From NCBI RefSeq assembly GCF_017876755.1, contig NZ_JAGIOO010000001.1, positions 6,867,786-6,931,785 on the forward strand: 64,000 nt of DNA, given 5' to 3'. Numbering within the stretch: position 1 is the first letter of the stretch; each line of letters opens with the position of its first letter. This document shows, piece after piece, positions 47,190 to 55,570 of the stretch. The notes beneath the pieces are model-generated. The model was not told the origin of the DNA, ran no database searches, and saw only the letters and a program-made list of their open reading frames with translations. Position numbers and translations under genes: made by a program. Origin of the DNA: Crossiella equi (GTDB lineage Bacteria > Actinomycetota > Actinomycetes > Mycobacteriales > Pseudonocardiaceae).

Positions 47190-48779
47190 ATGCTCGCTGC
47201 CCGACGGCGCACGCGCGCGACGCTCGTGCTGCCGATCACCGCGCTGCTGCTCGCCGCGTGCGGTGGGGGAGGGGGACAGCAGCCCGGTGCCCTGGTCAGC
47301 AATGGTTCGGCCACCGCGATGCTGCTGGGTGACTGGGCCACGCTCGACCCGGCCAAGGCCACCAACACGCTGGCCTTCCAGATGGTGCAGTCGGTCTACG
47401 ACCGGCTCGTGGACATCGGTCCGGACGGCAAGGTCCGCCCGTACCTGGCCGAGCAGTGGACGGTGCAGCCGGACTCGGTGACCTTCCAGCTGCGCAAGGG
47501 CGTGACCTGTGCCGACGGCGCGGCGCTGACGCCGACCGCGGTCGCGGAGTCGCTGCGCCGCACGGCCGCGGGCAAGACCGCGGGCATCGTGGGCACCTTC
47601 GGCACCGCGGGCACCGAGGTCACCGCCGACGAGGCGAAGTCCGAGGTCGCGGTGCGCCTGAAGGCGCCCAACTCCGACCTGCTCGCGGGCCTGGCCATGC
47701 CCTGGTCCTCCATCGTCTGCCCGAGCGGCCTGGCCAACGCCGAGGAGCTCAACACCAAGCCCTCGGGCAGCGGCCCGTTCACCCTGGCCGAGTCCGTGCG
47801 CGGCGACCACTACACGCTCAAGGCGCGCCAGGGCTACACCTGGGGCGCGGGCAACGTCAGCACGGCCACCCCGGGCTTCCCCGGCACGCTGACCTACAAG
47901 GTCGTGTCCAACCCGAGCACCGCGGCGAACCTGATCCTGACCGGCGGCCTGAACATGGCCTTCATCACCGGTACCGACTTCAACCGCGTCTCGGCCGACC
48001 AGCGCCTGTTCCAGGCCACCAAGAACGGCCTGGGCCCGGAGGGCCTGCTGTTCCACCAGGCGCCCGGCCTGCCCGGCGCGGACCCGGCGGTGCGGCGCGC
48101 GCTGGCCATGATGGTCGAGCGCGAGGCGTTCGGGCGCGCGGTGAACTTCGGCCGCGGCGAGCCCGCGACCTCCTTGTACACCAAGGACACCCCGTGCCCC
48201 GGCCCGAACGCCGACCTGGTGCCCAAGACCGACCCGGCGGGGGCGCAGCGCGTGCTCACCGAGGCCGGGTACGCCAAGGGCCCGGACGGTGTGTTCGCCA
48301 AGGACGGCAAGAAGCTCACCATCCGCCTGATCGCCTACAGCCAGCAGGCCACCGGCGCGGAGTACCTGCTCGACCAGTTCAAGCAGGGCGGCATCGACGT
48401 GCAGCTCAAGACCATGGAGGCCGGGGCCTGGAGTGACACCCTGTCCACCAAGGGGCAGTGGGACGTCTCCAACTACCCGTTCACCGCGACCTGGCCCTCG
48501 GCCGCGACGCTGACCCGCGCCTTCAACGGCACGGTCGCCGACGGCAACGTCGGGCAGGTGCAGAACGAGGAGTACCGCAAGGCCCGCGAGGTCGCGCTGG
48601 CCGCGCCGCTGGAGACCCGCTGCGGCGAGTGGCACAAGGCCGAGGCCGCGCTGCTGCGCAACGTGGACCTGGTGCCGCTCCAGGTGCCCAAGACCACGTG
48701 GTTCGGCAACAAGGCGGAGTTCGCCCTGCAGGGCAGCGGCGGCAACATCGACCCGCTGTCCATCCGGCTGAAGGGCTGA
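47190..48779 (+). CDS. Peptide ABC transporter substrate-binding lipoprotein
   Basis: 529 residues of the DppA/OppA (SBP_bac_5) family. The signal peptide ends in the lipobox LLLAACGG, so the mature protein is lipid-anchored outside the membrane. LLGDWATLDPAKATNTLAFQM and VYDRLVDIGPDGKVRPYLAEQW are the family's N-terminal blocks. ATG 47190 follows GAGGGAG at five bases. It is the first gene of a compact operon: binding protein, permease, permease-ATPase fusion, ATPase, PucR regulator. Confidence 0.92.
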   Translation: MLAARRRTRATLVLPITALLLAACGGGGGQQPGALVSNGSATAMLLGDWATLDPAKATNTLAFQMVQSVYDRLVDIGPDGKVRPYLAEQWTVQPDSVTFQLRKGVTCADGAALTPTAVAESLRRTAAGKTAGIVGTFGTAGTEVTADEAKSEVAVRLKAPNSDLLAGLAMPWSSIVCPSGLANAEELNTKPSGSGPFTLAESVRGDHYTLKARQGYTWGAGNVSTATPGFPGTLTYKVVSNPSTAANLILTGGLNMAFITGTDFNRVSADQRLFQATKNGLGPEGLLFHQAPGLPGADPAVRRALAMMVEREAFGRAVNFGRGEPATSLYTKDTPCPGPNADLVPKTDPAGAQRVLTEAGYAKGPDGVFAKDGKKLTIRLIAYSQQATGAEYLLDQFKQGGIDVQLKTMEAGAWSDTLSTKGQWDVSNYPFTATWPSAATLTRAFNGTVADGNVGQVQNEEYRKAREVALAAPLETRCGEWHKAEAALLRNVDLVPLQVPKTTWFGNKAEFALQGSGGNIDPLSIRLKG

Positions 48780-48781
48780 GC

Positions 48782-49750
48782 ATGGCCGAGGAGCGGGCCC
48801 GGCTCGGGCCGTGGACCAGGTTCCTGCTGCGCCGCGCCCTCGCGCTGGCGGTGACCGCCGCGGTGCTGGTGGTCGTCACCTTCGCGATGGTGCGGTTCAT
48901 CCCCGGTGACCCGGCGCGCCGGGTGGCCGGGCCGGAGGCCGACAGCACCGTGGTCGAGGCCGTGCGGGCACAGCTGGGCCTGGACCAGCCGGTGTGGCAG
49001 CAGTTCACCGACTACGTCACCGGCCTGTTCACCCTGGACCTCGGCAACTCCTTCGTCTCGGCCGAACCGGTGGCCAAGGTGATCGCCGACCGGCTGCCCG
49101 CCACGCTCGAGCTCACCGCGGTCTCGCTCGTGGTGATCATGCTGTTCAGCCTCGCCGTGGGCATCGGGTTCGGCGCGCTCACCCGCGAGCACCGCAGGCC
49201 CCGGCTGGAGGCCGCGTTCACCGCGGTCACCAGCCTGGGCGGCGCGCTGCCGCACTACCTGGTCGCCACCTTCCTGGTGTTCTTCTTCGCGGTGCTGCTG
49301 CGCGTGCTGCCGGTCTCCGGCAGCGAGGGACCGGCCGCGCTGGTGCTGCCGGTGCTCGCGGTCAGCATCGGGCCCGGTGCCACGCTGGCCCGCCTGGTGC
49401 GGCTGGAGACGCTGGGCGTGCTGTCCCAGGACTACGTGCGCACCGCGCGCAGCAAGCGCCTGCGCACGCCCACCGTGTACCTGCGGCACGTGCTGCCCAA
49501 CGTGCTCACCGCGGCGCTCACCATCGGCGGCCTGCTCTTCGCCGGGCTGATCGGCGGCGCGCTGGTCACCGAGAACGTGTTCACCCGGCCCGGCCTGGGC
49601 ACCGCGCTCGTGCAGGCGGTGCTGGTGCAGGACTACCGGGTCATCCAAGGGATCGTGCTGCTGTTGGGAGTGACCGTCGTGGTGGTCAACACCGTGGTGG
49701 ACATCGTGCTGGGCCTGGTGGACCGGCGTTCGCTGGTGGCCGCCGCATGA
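48782..49750 (+). CDS. Peptide ABC transporter permease (DppB type)
   Basis: 322 residues with six predicted membrane helices. The first helix is followed by FIPGDPARR, and the EAA loop reads ARLVRLETLGVLSQDYVRTARSKRL, both typical of DppB/OppB. ATG 48782 lies two bases after the binding-protein stop. Its end overlaps the next gene by four bases. Confidence 0.93.
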   Translation: MAEERARLGPWTRFLLRRALALAVTAAVLVVVTFAMVRFIPGDPARRVAGPEADSTVVEAVRAQLGLDQPVWQQFTDYVTGLFTLDLGNSFVSAEPVAKVIADRLPATLELTAVSLVVIMLFSLAVGIGFGALTREHRRPRLEAAFTAVTSLGGALPHYLVATFLVFFFAVLLRVLPVSGSEGPAALVLPVLAVSIGPGATLARLVRLETLGVLSQDYVRTARSKRLRTPTVYLRHVLPNVLTAALTIGGLLFAGLIGGALVTENVFTRPGLGTALVQAVLVQDYRVIQGIVLLLGVTVVVVNTVVDIVLGLVDRRSLVAAA

Positions 49751-51606
49751 GCCGCGCGGTGCGGGCCTTCCTGCGCGCGCCCAGCGGCGTCGCCGCCGTG
49801 GTCGGCGTGCTGCTGCTGGTGGCGGTGGCCGTGCTCGGCCCGGTCATCTGGGGCGAGGCCGCCGAGCGCACCAACCTCGCCGAGTCCGTGCAGGGCGTCT
49901 CCGGCGCCCACCTGCTCGGCACCGACGCCCTCGGCCGCGACGTGCTCGCCCGGACCCTGGCCGCCGCCCGCCTCTCGCTGGTGCTGGCCGTGGTCTCGGT
50001 GGCCATCGGCGCCTCCATCGGCCTGGTCTTCGGCGCGGTGCTGGCCGTGCTCGGGCAGCGGCTGCGCGGGTTCGGCATGCGCGTCATCGACGTGCTGCTC
50101 GGCCTGCCGGACCTGCTGCTCGGCGTCATCGTCATCACCATCGTCGGACCGGGCGTGGAGGGCGCCGTGGCCGCGGTGGCGGTGGCGTTCATCCCCGGTT
50201 TCGCGCGCATGGCGGCGACCCTGGCCGCCTCGGTCGGCGGTCAGGACTACCTCGCCGCGGCCCGGGTGCTCGGCGTGGGCCGCCTCCGGTTGCTGACGCG
50301 GTACATCCTGCCGAACATCGCCGAGACCGTGACCGTGTCGGTGTTCGCCGCGGTCGGCTCGGCGCTGATCGCGGTGTCCTCGCTGAGCTTCCTCGGCCTC
50401 GGCGTGCAGGCCCCGGACTTCGACTGGGGCCGCATGCTGACCGACGGCATCGGCCAGTTCTACACCACTCCCTCCGTCGCGCTGGCCCCCGCGATCATGA
50501 TCGCCGGGACCGGCCTGGTCATGGGCTGGGCCGGTGAGGCCATCGCCCGCGCGCTCAACCCGCGGCTGTGGACCGCCAACGGCGGCGACGGCCGCAAGGT
50601 CGCCGCACAGTCCACTGTGGACGCGCCCGAGCCCGACGAGAGCGCGCTGCTGGCCGTGGGCGACCTGCACGTGCGCATCCCGGTGGAGGGCGGCGAGGTC
50701 GTCCCGGTCAACGGCGTCAGCTTCAGCCAGCGGCCCGGCGAGATCACCGGCATCGTCGGCGAGTCCGGCTCCGGCAAGTCGCTGACCGCGCTGAGCATCG
50801 CCCAGCTCACCCCATATCCCGGCCGGATCGGCGCGCACACGCTCACCCTGGGCGGTGACGACCTGCGCACGCTCACGCGCAAGGGCCTGGGCACCCGGAT
50901 GGCCATGGTGTTCCAGGACCCCATGTCCTCGCTCAACCCGGCGCTGCGGATCGGCACGCAGCTCACCGAGGCCGTGCGGGAGCACGGGATCATGGACAAG
51001 GCCGCCGCGCGGGAACGGGCACTGGAACTGCTGGCCGAGGTCAACATCCCCGAGCCCGCGAAGACCATGGACCGGTTCCCCCACGAGCTGTCCGGGGGGA
51101 TGCGGCAGAGGGTGATGATCGCCATGGGCCTGATGACCAGGCCGGGGTTGATCATCGCGGATGAGCCGACCACCGCGTTGGACGTCACCACGCAGGCCCA
51201 GGTCGTCACACTGCTGCGCTCGGTCAACGAGCACCACGGCAGCGCGATCCTGTTGATCTCGCACAACATCGGCGTGGTCGCCGAGATCTGCGAGCGGGTG
51301 CTGGTGATGTACGCGGGCCGCGTGGTCGAGGACATCTCCGCGCAGGAGCTGGCCCAGGGCCCGCACCACCCGTACACCCAGGCGCTCATGGCCGCGGTGC
51401 CCACGCTGGACACCTCCCGCGACGAGCCGCTGGCCGCGATCCCCGGCCGTCCGCCCGAGCCCGGCAGCCCGCTGCCCGGCTGCCCGTTCGCGCCCCGCTG
51501 CGAACGCGCCGAGGACCGGTGCAGTGTCGAGGAACCGCCGCTGATCCAGATCACCGACCGGGCCAGCGCGGCCTGCTGGCTCGTGGAGGAGGCGAGGGTC
51601 CCGTGA
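49747..51606 (+). CDS. Fused peptide ABC permease (DppC) and ATPase (DppD)
   Basis: 619 residues. Residues 1 to ~275 are a DppC-type permease (GTDALGRDVLARTL, and an EAA loop with AAARVLGVGRLRLLTRYILPN). Residues ~295-619 are a DppD-type ATPase with Walker A GESGSGKS, Q-loop VFQDPMSSLNPALR, signature LSGGMRQRV, Walker B LIIADEPTTALD and the Cys-rich oligopeptide-transporter tail (GCPFAPRCERAEDRC). There is no stop or start between the two halves, so it is a genuine gene fusion. ATG 49747 overlaps the DppB stop. Confidence 0.92.
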   Translation: MSRAVRAFLRAPSGVAAVVGVLLLVAVAVLGPVIWGEAAERTNLAESVQGVSGAHLLGTDALGRDVLARTLAAARLSLVLAVVSVAIGASIGLVFGAVLAVLGQRLRGFGMRVIDVLLGLPDLLLGVIVITIVGPGVEGAVAAVAVAFIPGFARMAATLAASVGGQDYLAAARVLGVGRLRLLTRYILPNIAETVTVSVFAAVGSALIAVSSLSFLGLGVQAPDFDWGRMLTDGIGQFYTTPSVALAPAIMIAGTGLVMGWAGEAIARALNPRLWTANGGDGRKVAAQSTVDAPEPDESALLAVGDLHVRIPVEGGEVVPVNGVSFSQRPGEITGIVGESGSGKSLTALSIAQLTPYPGRIGAHTLTLGGDDLRTLTRKGLGTRMAMVFQDPMSSLNPALRIGTQLTEAVREHGIMDKAAARERALELLAEVNIPEPAKTMDRFPHELSGGMRQRVMIAMGLMTRPGLIIADEPTTALDVTTQAQVVTLLRSVNEHHGSAILLISHNIGVVAEICERVLVMYAGRVVEDISAQELAQGPHHPYTQALMAAVPTLDTSRDEPLAAIPGRPPEPGSPLPGCPFAPRCERAEDRCSVEEPPLIQITDRASAACWLVEEARVP

Positions 51607-52370
51607 TCGACCTGCGCGTCGAGGCGCTGACCGTCCACTACGGACACGGCGCCAACCGCACCCACGCGCTCCGGGAGGTGGACCTGCACCTGCCCGCGGG
51701 CCACTCCCTGGGCCTGGTGGGCGAGTCCGGGTCCGGCAAGAGCACCCTGGCCAAGGCCGTGCTCGGACTGGCCAAGGTCGCCGGGGGTAGGATCCTGCTC
51801 GGTGGCAAGGACATCACCAACGCGCGGGGCGCCGCCGCGCGGCACCGGGGCGACCACGTCCAGCTGGTGTTCCAGGACCCGTACTCCTCGTTGAACCCCC
51901 GGCTCACCATCGGCGAGTCGGTGCGCGAGGTGCTGGCCGCGCACGGCGTGGCCAAGCCGCTGCGGGAGGCCGAGACGGCCGCACTGCTGGAACGCGTCGG
52001 CCTGGACGGCTCGGCCGGGCCCCGGTACCCGCACCAGTTCTCCGGCGGGCAGCGGCAGCGCATCGCCATCGCCCGTGCCCTGGCCGCCAAGCCAAGCCTG
52101 CTGGTGCTGGACGAGGTCACCTCCGCGCTGGACGTGTCGGTGCAGGCCCAGATCCTGAACCTGCTGCGCGAGCTGCGCGCCGCCAGCGGGCTCACCTACC
52201 TGCTGATCTCCCACGACCTGTCGGTGATCCGGTACCTGTGCGAGGACATCGCCGTGCTGCGGCGCGGTGAGCTGGTGGAGGCCGCGCCCGCGCGGGAGCT
52301 GTTCACCGCGCCCGGGCACGAGTACACCCGCGCCCTGCTGGACAGCGTGCCCCGGTTGATCCGGGGCTGA
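51603..52370 (+). CDS. Peptide ABC transporter ATPase (DppF/OppF type)
   Basis: 255 residues. Walker A is GESGSGKSTLAK, Q-loop VFQDPYSSLNPRLT, signature FSGGQRQRIAIARAL, Walker B LLVLDEVTSALD and H-loop SHDLSV. It lacks the long Cys-rich tail present in the DppD half. GTG 51603 overlaps the previous stop. It forms the second ATPase of the heterodimer with the fused protein. Confidence 0.93.
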   Translation: MIDLRVEALTVHYGHGANRTHALREVDLHLPAGHSLGLVGESGSGKSTLAKAVLGLAKVAGGRILLGGKDITNARGAAARHRGDHVQLVFQDPYSSLNPRLTIGESVREVLAAHGVAKPLREAETAALLERVGLDGSAGPRYPHQFSGGQRQRIAIARALAAKPSLLVLDEVTSALDVSVQAQILNLLRELRAASGLTYLLISHDLSVIRYLCEDIAVLRRGELVEAAPARELFTAPGHEYTRALLDSVPRLIRG

Positions 52371-52374
52371 GCCA

Positions 52375-53973
52375 ATGCACGGCCGCCGGAAGGTCCGCCC
52401 GGTGTGCTGGAATGGTGCGGTGGGCACCCCTGCCGGCTCGGACCGCACGCTGGGCCAGGTGCTGCACACGCTCGGCGCGCCGCTGCTGCGCGTGCTCGCC
52501 GCGCCCCGGGGCCTGGGCCTGCCCGTCACCGAGCCGGTGCTGCACGACCCGGTGGGACCGGTGGCCGCCGAGGCGGGCGCGATCCTGTTCGCCGTCGGTG
52601 TGGCGCCGGAGGCCGCGCGGCCGCTGCTGCGTGCCGCCGCCCGCTGCGAGGTCGCCGCGGTGGTGGTGCGCGGGACCGAGGAGCACGTGCCGGTGCTGAC
52701 CGCGGCCGCCGAGGCCGAGGGCGTCGCGGTGCTGCTGGTGCACCCGCAGGTGCCGTGGCGCCAGCTGGACTCGGTGCTGACCGCCGCGCTGACCAGCCGG
52801 GACGACACCCTGGCCACACTCGACCTGTTCACCCTGGCCAACGCGCTGGCCGAGCTGCTGGGCGGCGCGGTGGCCATCCAGGACTTCACCCGGGGCGTGC
52901 TCGCGCACTCCACCGTGCCCGGCCAGCCCATCGACGAGCTGCGCCAGCAGCGCATCCTGGGGCAGCCGCAGGGTGGCGGCCCGGAGTCCGACGACCCGAG
53001 GGTCACCCGCCGCCTGATGAACGCGGTGTCGCTGTGCCGCTTCCCGGGCCGCCCGCCCACCCGCCTGCCCAGGGCGGCGGTCGCGGTGCGCGCGGGCACC
53101 GAGGCGCTGGGCGCGATCTGGGTGATCGAGGCGGACGGCCCGCTGCCCCCGGCGGCCGAGCGCACCCTGCTGGACGCCGCCCGCACCGCCGCCCTGCACC
53201 TGGTGCGTGCCCGGGGCGCGGCCGACCTGGAACGCCGCATCCGGGGCGAGCAGCTGTGGGCGCTGCTGGACGGCCGGGGCGCGGACGGTCCCGGCACCGA
53301 CGGTTTCACCACACCCGCGGCGGTGCTGGCCTTCGAGCCCGCCGACCCGGACCCGCCCCCGGCCACCCTCACCCGCCTCGCCGACCTGGTCACCGTGTTC
53401 TGTGCCGGGGTGCACCCGCGGGCGGCCAGCGTCCCGGTCGGCCGGGTGGTCTACACCCTGCTGCCGTTGGCGGGCACCGGTTCCGGCCCGGTGGTGGCCC
53501 TGGCCGAGGAGATCATCCGCCGCACCCGGGACGCCCTGGGCCTGCGGGTGCGCGCGGCGATCGGCGCCCCGGCCCCCACCCCGGCCGGGCTGGCCCGCTC
53601 CCGGGCCGAGGCCGACCGGGTGCTGGCGGCCCTGCGCGGCGGTCCGCGACAGGTCGGCACGATCGACGACCTGCGCGCGGAGACCCTGCTGCTGGCCCTG
53701 CGCGAGGAACACGTGGCCGGTCACCCGGACCTGCGGGTGCGCGCGCTGACCGCGATCACCGAGCAGGACGCGCAGCGCGGCACCCAGTACGTGCCCACAC
53801 TGCGCGCCTACCTGGAGTCGCTCGGGGACATCGCGGTCACCGCCGAACGCCTCGGCGTGCACCAGAACACCCTGCGCTACCGCCTGCGCACCCTCACCGA
53901 CTCCTTCGGCCTGGACCTCGGCGACCCGGACGAGCTCCTGGTGCTCTGGCTCCAGCTCCGCCTGGCGGACTAG
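52375..53973 (+). CDS. PucR-family transcriptional regulator (copy 1)
   Basis: About 532 residues (517 if GTG 52420 is used). The N-terminal PucR-like sensory region and a GAF-like middle (FTLANALAELLGGAVAIQDFTRGVLAHSTVPGQPIDELRQQRIL) precede the C-terminal HTH_30 helix-turn-helix (YLESLGDIAVTAERLGVHQNTLRYRLRTL). It starts four bases after the peptide-transporter ATPase, so it is probably part of that operon and regulates it. A paralogue lies at 55571-57151. Confidence 0.87.
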   Translation: MHGRRKVRPVCWNGAVGTPAGSDRTLGQVLHTLGAPLLRVLAAPRGLGLPVTEPVLHDPVGPVAAEAGAILFAVGVAPEAARPLLRAAARCEVAAVVVRGTEEHVPVLTAAAEAEGVAVLLVHPQVPWRQLDSVLTAALTSRDDTLATLDLFTLANALAELLGGAVAIQDFTRGVLAHSTVPGQPIDELRQQRILGQPQGGGPESDDPRVTRRLMNAVSLCRFPGRPPTRLPRAAVAVRAGTEALGAIWVIEADGPLPPAAERTLLDAARTAALHLVRARGAADLERRIRGEQLWALLDGRGADGPGTDGFTTPAAVLAFEPADPDPPPATLTRLADLVTVFCAGVHPRAASVPVGRVVYTLLPLAGTGSGPVVALAEEIIRRTRDALGLRVRAAIGAPAPTPAGLARSRAEADRVLAALRGGPRQVGTIDDLRAETLLLALREEHVAGHPDLRVRALTAITEQDAQRGTQYVPTLRAYLESLGDIAVTAERLGVHQNTLRYRLRTLTDSFGLDLGDPDELLVLWLQLRLAD

Positions 53974-53986
53974 CCGCCGCAGGGGT

Positions 53987-54325
53987 CTAGCCCGCCGCGC
54001 GACCCTGGCCCTCCGGGATGTCCTCGGCCAGCAGCGCGAGCACCTGTGCCTTCGGTCGGGCGCCGACCACCGAGCGCACCAGCTTCCCGCCCCGGTACAC
54101 CTGGATCGTGGGCGCGGCCATGATGCCCAGGTCCCGGGCCAGGCCGGGGTTCTCGTCGGTGTTCACCTTCACCACGCTCACCCCGGGCCGTTCGGCCTCG
54201 ATCTCGGCCAGCACCGGGGTGACCATGCGGCACGGACCGCACCAGGGCGCCCAGAACTCGACCAGCACGGTGCCCCCGGTGGTGCGGATGTGTTCGGCGA
54301 ACAGGTCTTCGGACAGGTCGATCAT
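53987..54325 (-). CDS. trxA: Thioredoxin
   Basis: 112 residues; a dithiol-disulphide reductant. The active site is FWAPWCGPCRM near residue 28-34, the cis-Pro loop is MAAPTIQVYRGG, and the length is standard. Its ATG directly abuts the MerR stop (no gap), so it is the second gene of a MerR-controlled operon and probably not the housekeeping thioredoxin usually paired with trxB near the origin. Confidence 0.95.
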   Translation of the reverse strand: MIDLSEDLFAEHIRTTGGTVLVEFWAPWCGPCRMVTPVLAEIEAERPGVSVVKVNTDENPGLARDLGIMAAPTIQVYRGGKLVRSVVGARPKAQVLALLAEDIPEGQGRAAG

Positions 54326-54736
54326 TCAGCTCTCCTCGGCCGTCACGGGTCGCGTGACCGAGAAGGCGCAGGCCGGTTCGGTGGCGGGAGCGGTGGCCTT
54401 GGCGAGCTGAGTGACCAGCCGTTCCCGGACCGCCGCGAGCCGCGCCATCCGGTCCTCCAGCTCGGCCAGCTTGACCCGGTACACCGCCACCGACGCGGGA
54501 CAGGAGTCCCCGGCCTCATTGCCCGCCCGCAGGCAGTCCACGAACGGCCGGGTCTCCTCCAGCGAGAACCCGATGTCCAGCAGCGACCTGATCTCCCTGA
54601 CCAGTCGGAGGTCGTGCTCGGTGTACTTCCGGTGCCCGTTGGCGCCACGCCGCGCGGGCAGCAGCCCCTGCTCCTCGTAGTACCGCAGCGCCCGCGTGCT
54701 GGCGCCGACCAGGTCCGCGAGCTCACCGATCCGCAT
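54326..54736 (-). CDS. MerR-family regulator, probably redox-responsive
   Basis: 136 residues. The N-terminal MerR helix-turn-helix (MRIGELADLVGASTRALRYYEEQGLL) is followed by the dimerisation helix. Cys68 and Cys79 (DCLRAGNEAGDSC) flank its start and a third Cys lies near the C-terminus. This is not the SoxR iron-sulphur motif. With thioredoxin encoded directly downstream, thiol or disulphide sensing is a fair inference. ATG 54736 has GAGGAGG upstream. Confidence 0.9.
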   Translation of the reverse strand: MRIGELADLVGASTRALRYYEEQGLLPARRGANGHRKYTEHDLRLVREIRSLLDIGFSLEETRPFVDCLRAGNEAGDSCPASVAVYRVKLAELEDRMARLAAVRERLVTQLAKATAPATEPACAFSVTRPVTAEES

Positions 54737-54756
54737 CCCGACCTCCTCGCCCCGTG

Positions 54757-54787
54757 ACGCTAGGCCTTGACGTCGACGTGAAGTCCA
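54757..54787 (-). promoter_or_regulatory. MerR-type promoter with 19-bp spacer and operator dyad
   Basis: On the minus strand TGGACT (54787-54782), a 19-base spacer, then TAGCGT (54762-54757). The over-long spacer contains the near-perfect dyad CTTCACGTCGACGTCAAG (54783-54766), the hallmark of promoters untwisted by MerR activators. The predicted start is near 54750, 14 bases before the merR ATG. Confidence 0.75.
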
Positions 54788-54818
54788 GCCCGGACCGCGA
54801 AGCCGGGCCGGGCCCGGG

Positions 54819-55529
54819 TCAGGCCGCCTGGCCCGGCTGGGGCAGCCCGGGCGGGGTCTCCCCGCGCAGCACGCCCAGCAGCTCCTGCAACCGCAGCAGC
54901 ATCAGGTCGGTGACCTCCTGCAGCAGCTCCCGGTCCACCGGGCGATCGCGGAAGGCGGACAGGTCCAGCGGTTCGCCGATGAGGAACTCCACCGTCTTGC
55001 GCGGCAGCGGCCGGAACCGCCCCCGCTTGCGCTTCAGGTCCAGGATGGCCTTGGTGCCCCAGCGCACGACCGGGATGATCGGCACGTCGTGCGCGAGCGC
55101 GAGCCGGGCCGCGCCGGTGCGCCCGACCACGGGCCAGCCGTCCGGGTCGTGGGTGAGCGTGCCCTCCGGGTAGATCACCACGATCTTGTCCTCGTCGAGC
55201 GCGTCGTCCCCGGCCCGCAGGCTGTCCCCGGCCGCGGAGGTGCCGCGGAAGACCGGGATCTGGCCGGTGGCGCGGAACGCGCTGCCCACCAGCGCCACGC
55301 TCCACAGGCTGTGCTTGGCGAAGAACCGCGGCACCCGGCGCTGCTTGTGCACGAACACCGCGTCGAAGACCGGGTCCAGGTGCGTCGGGTGGTTCATCAC
55401 CAGCAGCGCGGGCCCCTCGGCGGGGAGCGGCCCGCCGCGCACCGAACGCCGGGCCAGCAACCACGTCACCGGGTACAGCACCGCCGCGGTCAGGCCCACC
55501 CAGAAGCCACCGCGTTCCCTACGCCTCAT
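54819..55529 (-). CDS. PlsC-type lysophospholipid acyltransferase
   Basis: 236 residues. Block I is MNHPTHLDPV (HX4D), block III is IYPEGTLTHDPDG and block IV is DVPIIPVVRWG, the pattern of 1-acyl-glycerol-3-phosphate acyltransferases. A membrane helix is near the N-terminus (WVGLTAAVLYPVTWLLA). ATG 55529 is preceded on the minus strand by CATAAT (55544-55539), seven bases from a start near 55532, so the mRNA may be almost leaderless. It is a different subfamily from the OlsA-type protein at 24726. Confidence 0.88.
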   Translation of the reverse strand: MRRRERGGFWVGLTAAVLYPVTWLLARRSVRGGPLPAEGPALLVMNHPTHLDPVFDAVFVHKQRRVPRFFAKHSLWSVALVGSAFRATGQIPVFRGTSAAGDSLRAGDDALDEDKIVVIYPEGTLTHDPDGWPVVGRTGAARLALAHDVPIIPVVRWGTKAILDLKRKRGRFRPLPRKTVEFLIGEPLDLSAFRDRPVDRELLQEVTDLMLLRLQELLGVLRGETPPGLPQPGQAA

Positions 55530-55570
55530 GGTGTCCACATTATGTGGTTCGCGCAGTTCAGGGATGTGGT

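Noticed and set aside
52404-53990. A 528-codon plus-strand frame overlapping the first PucR gene
   Set aside because: The product is Arg/Pro/Gly/Ala-only low complexity, the typical +1 shadow of a high-GC gene; the PucR frame has clear domains.
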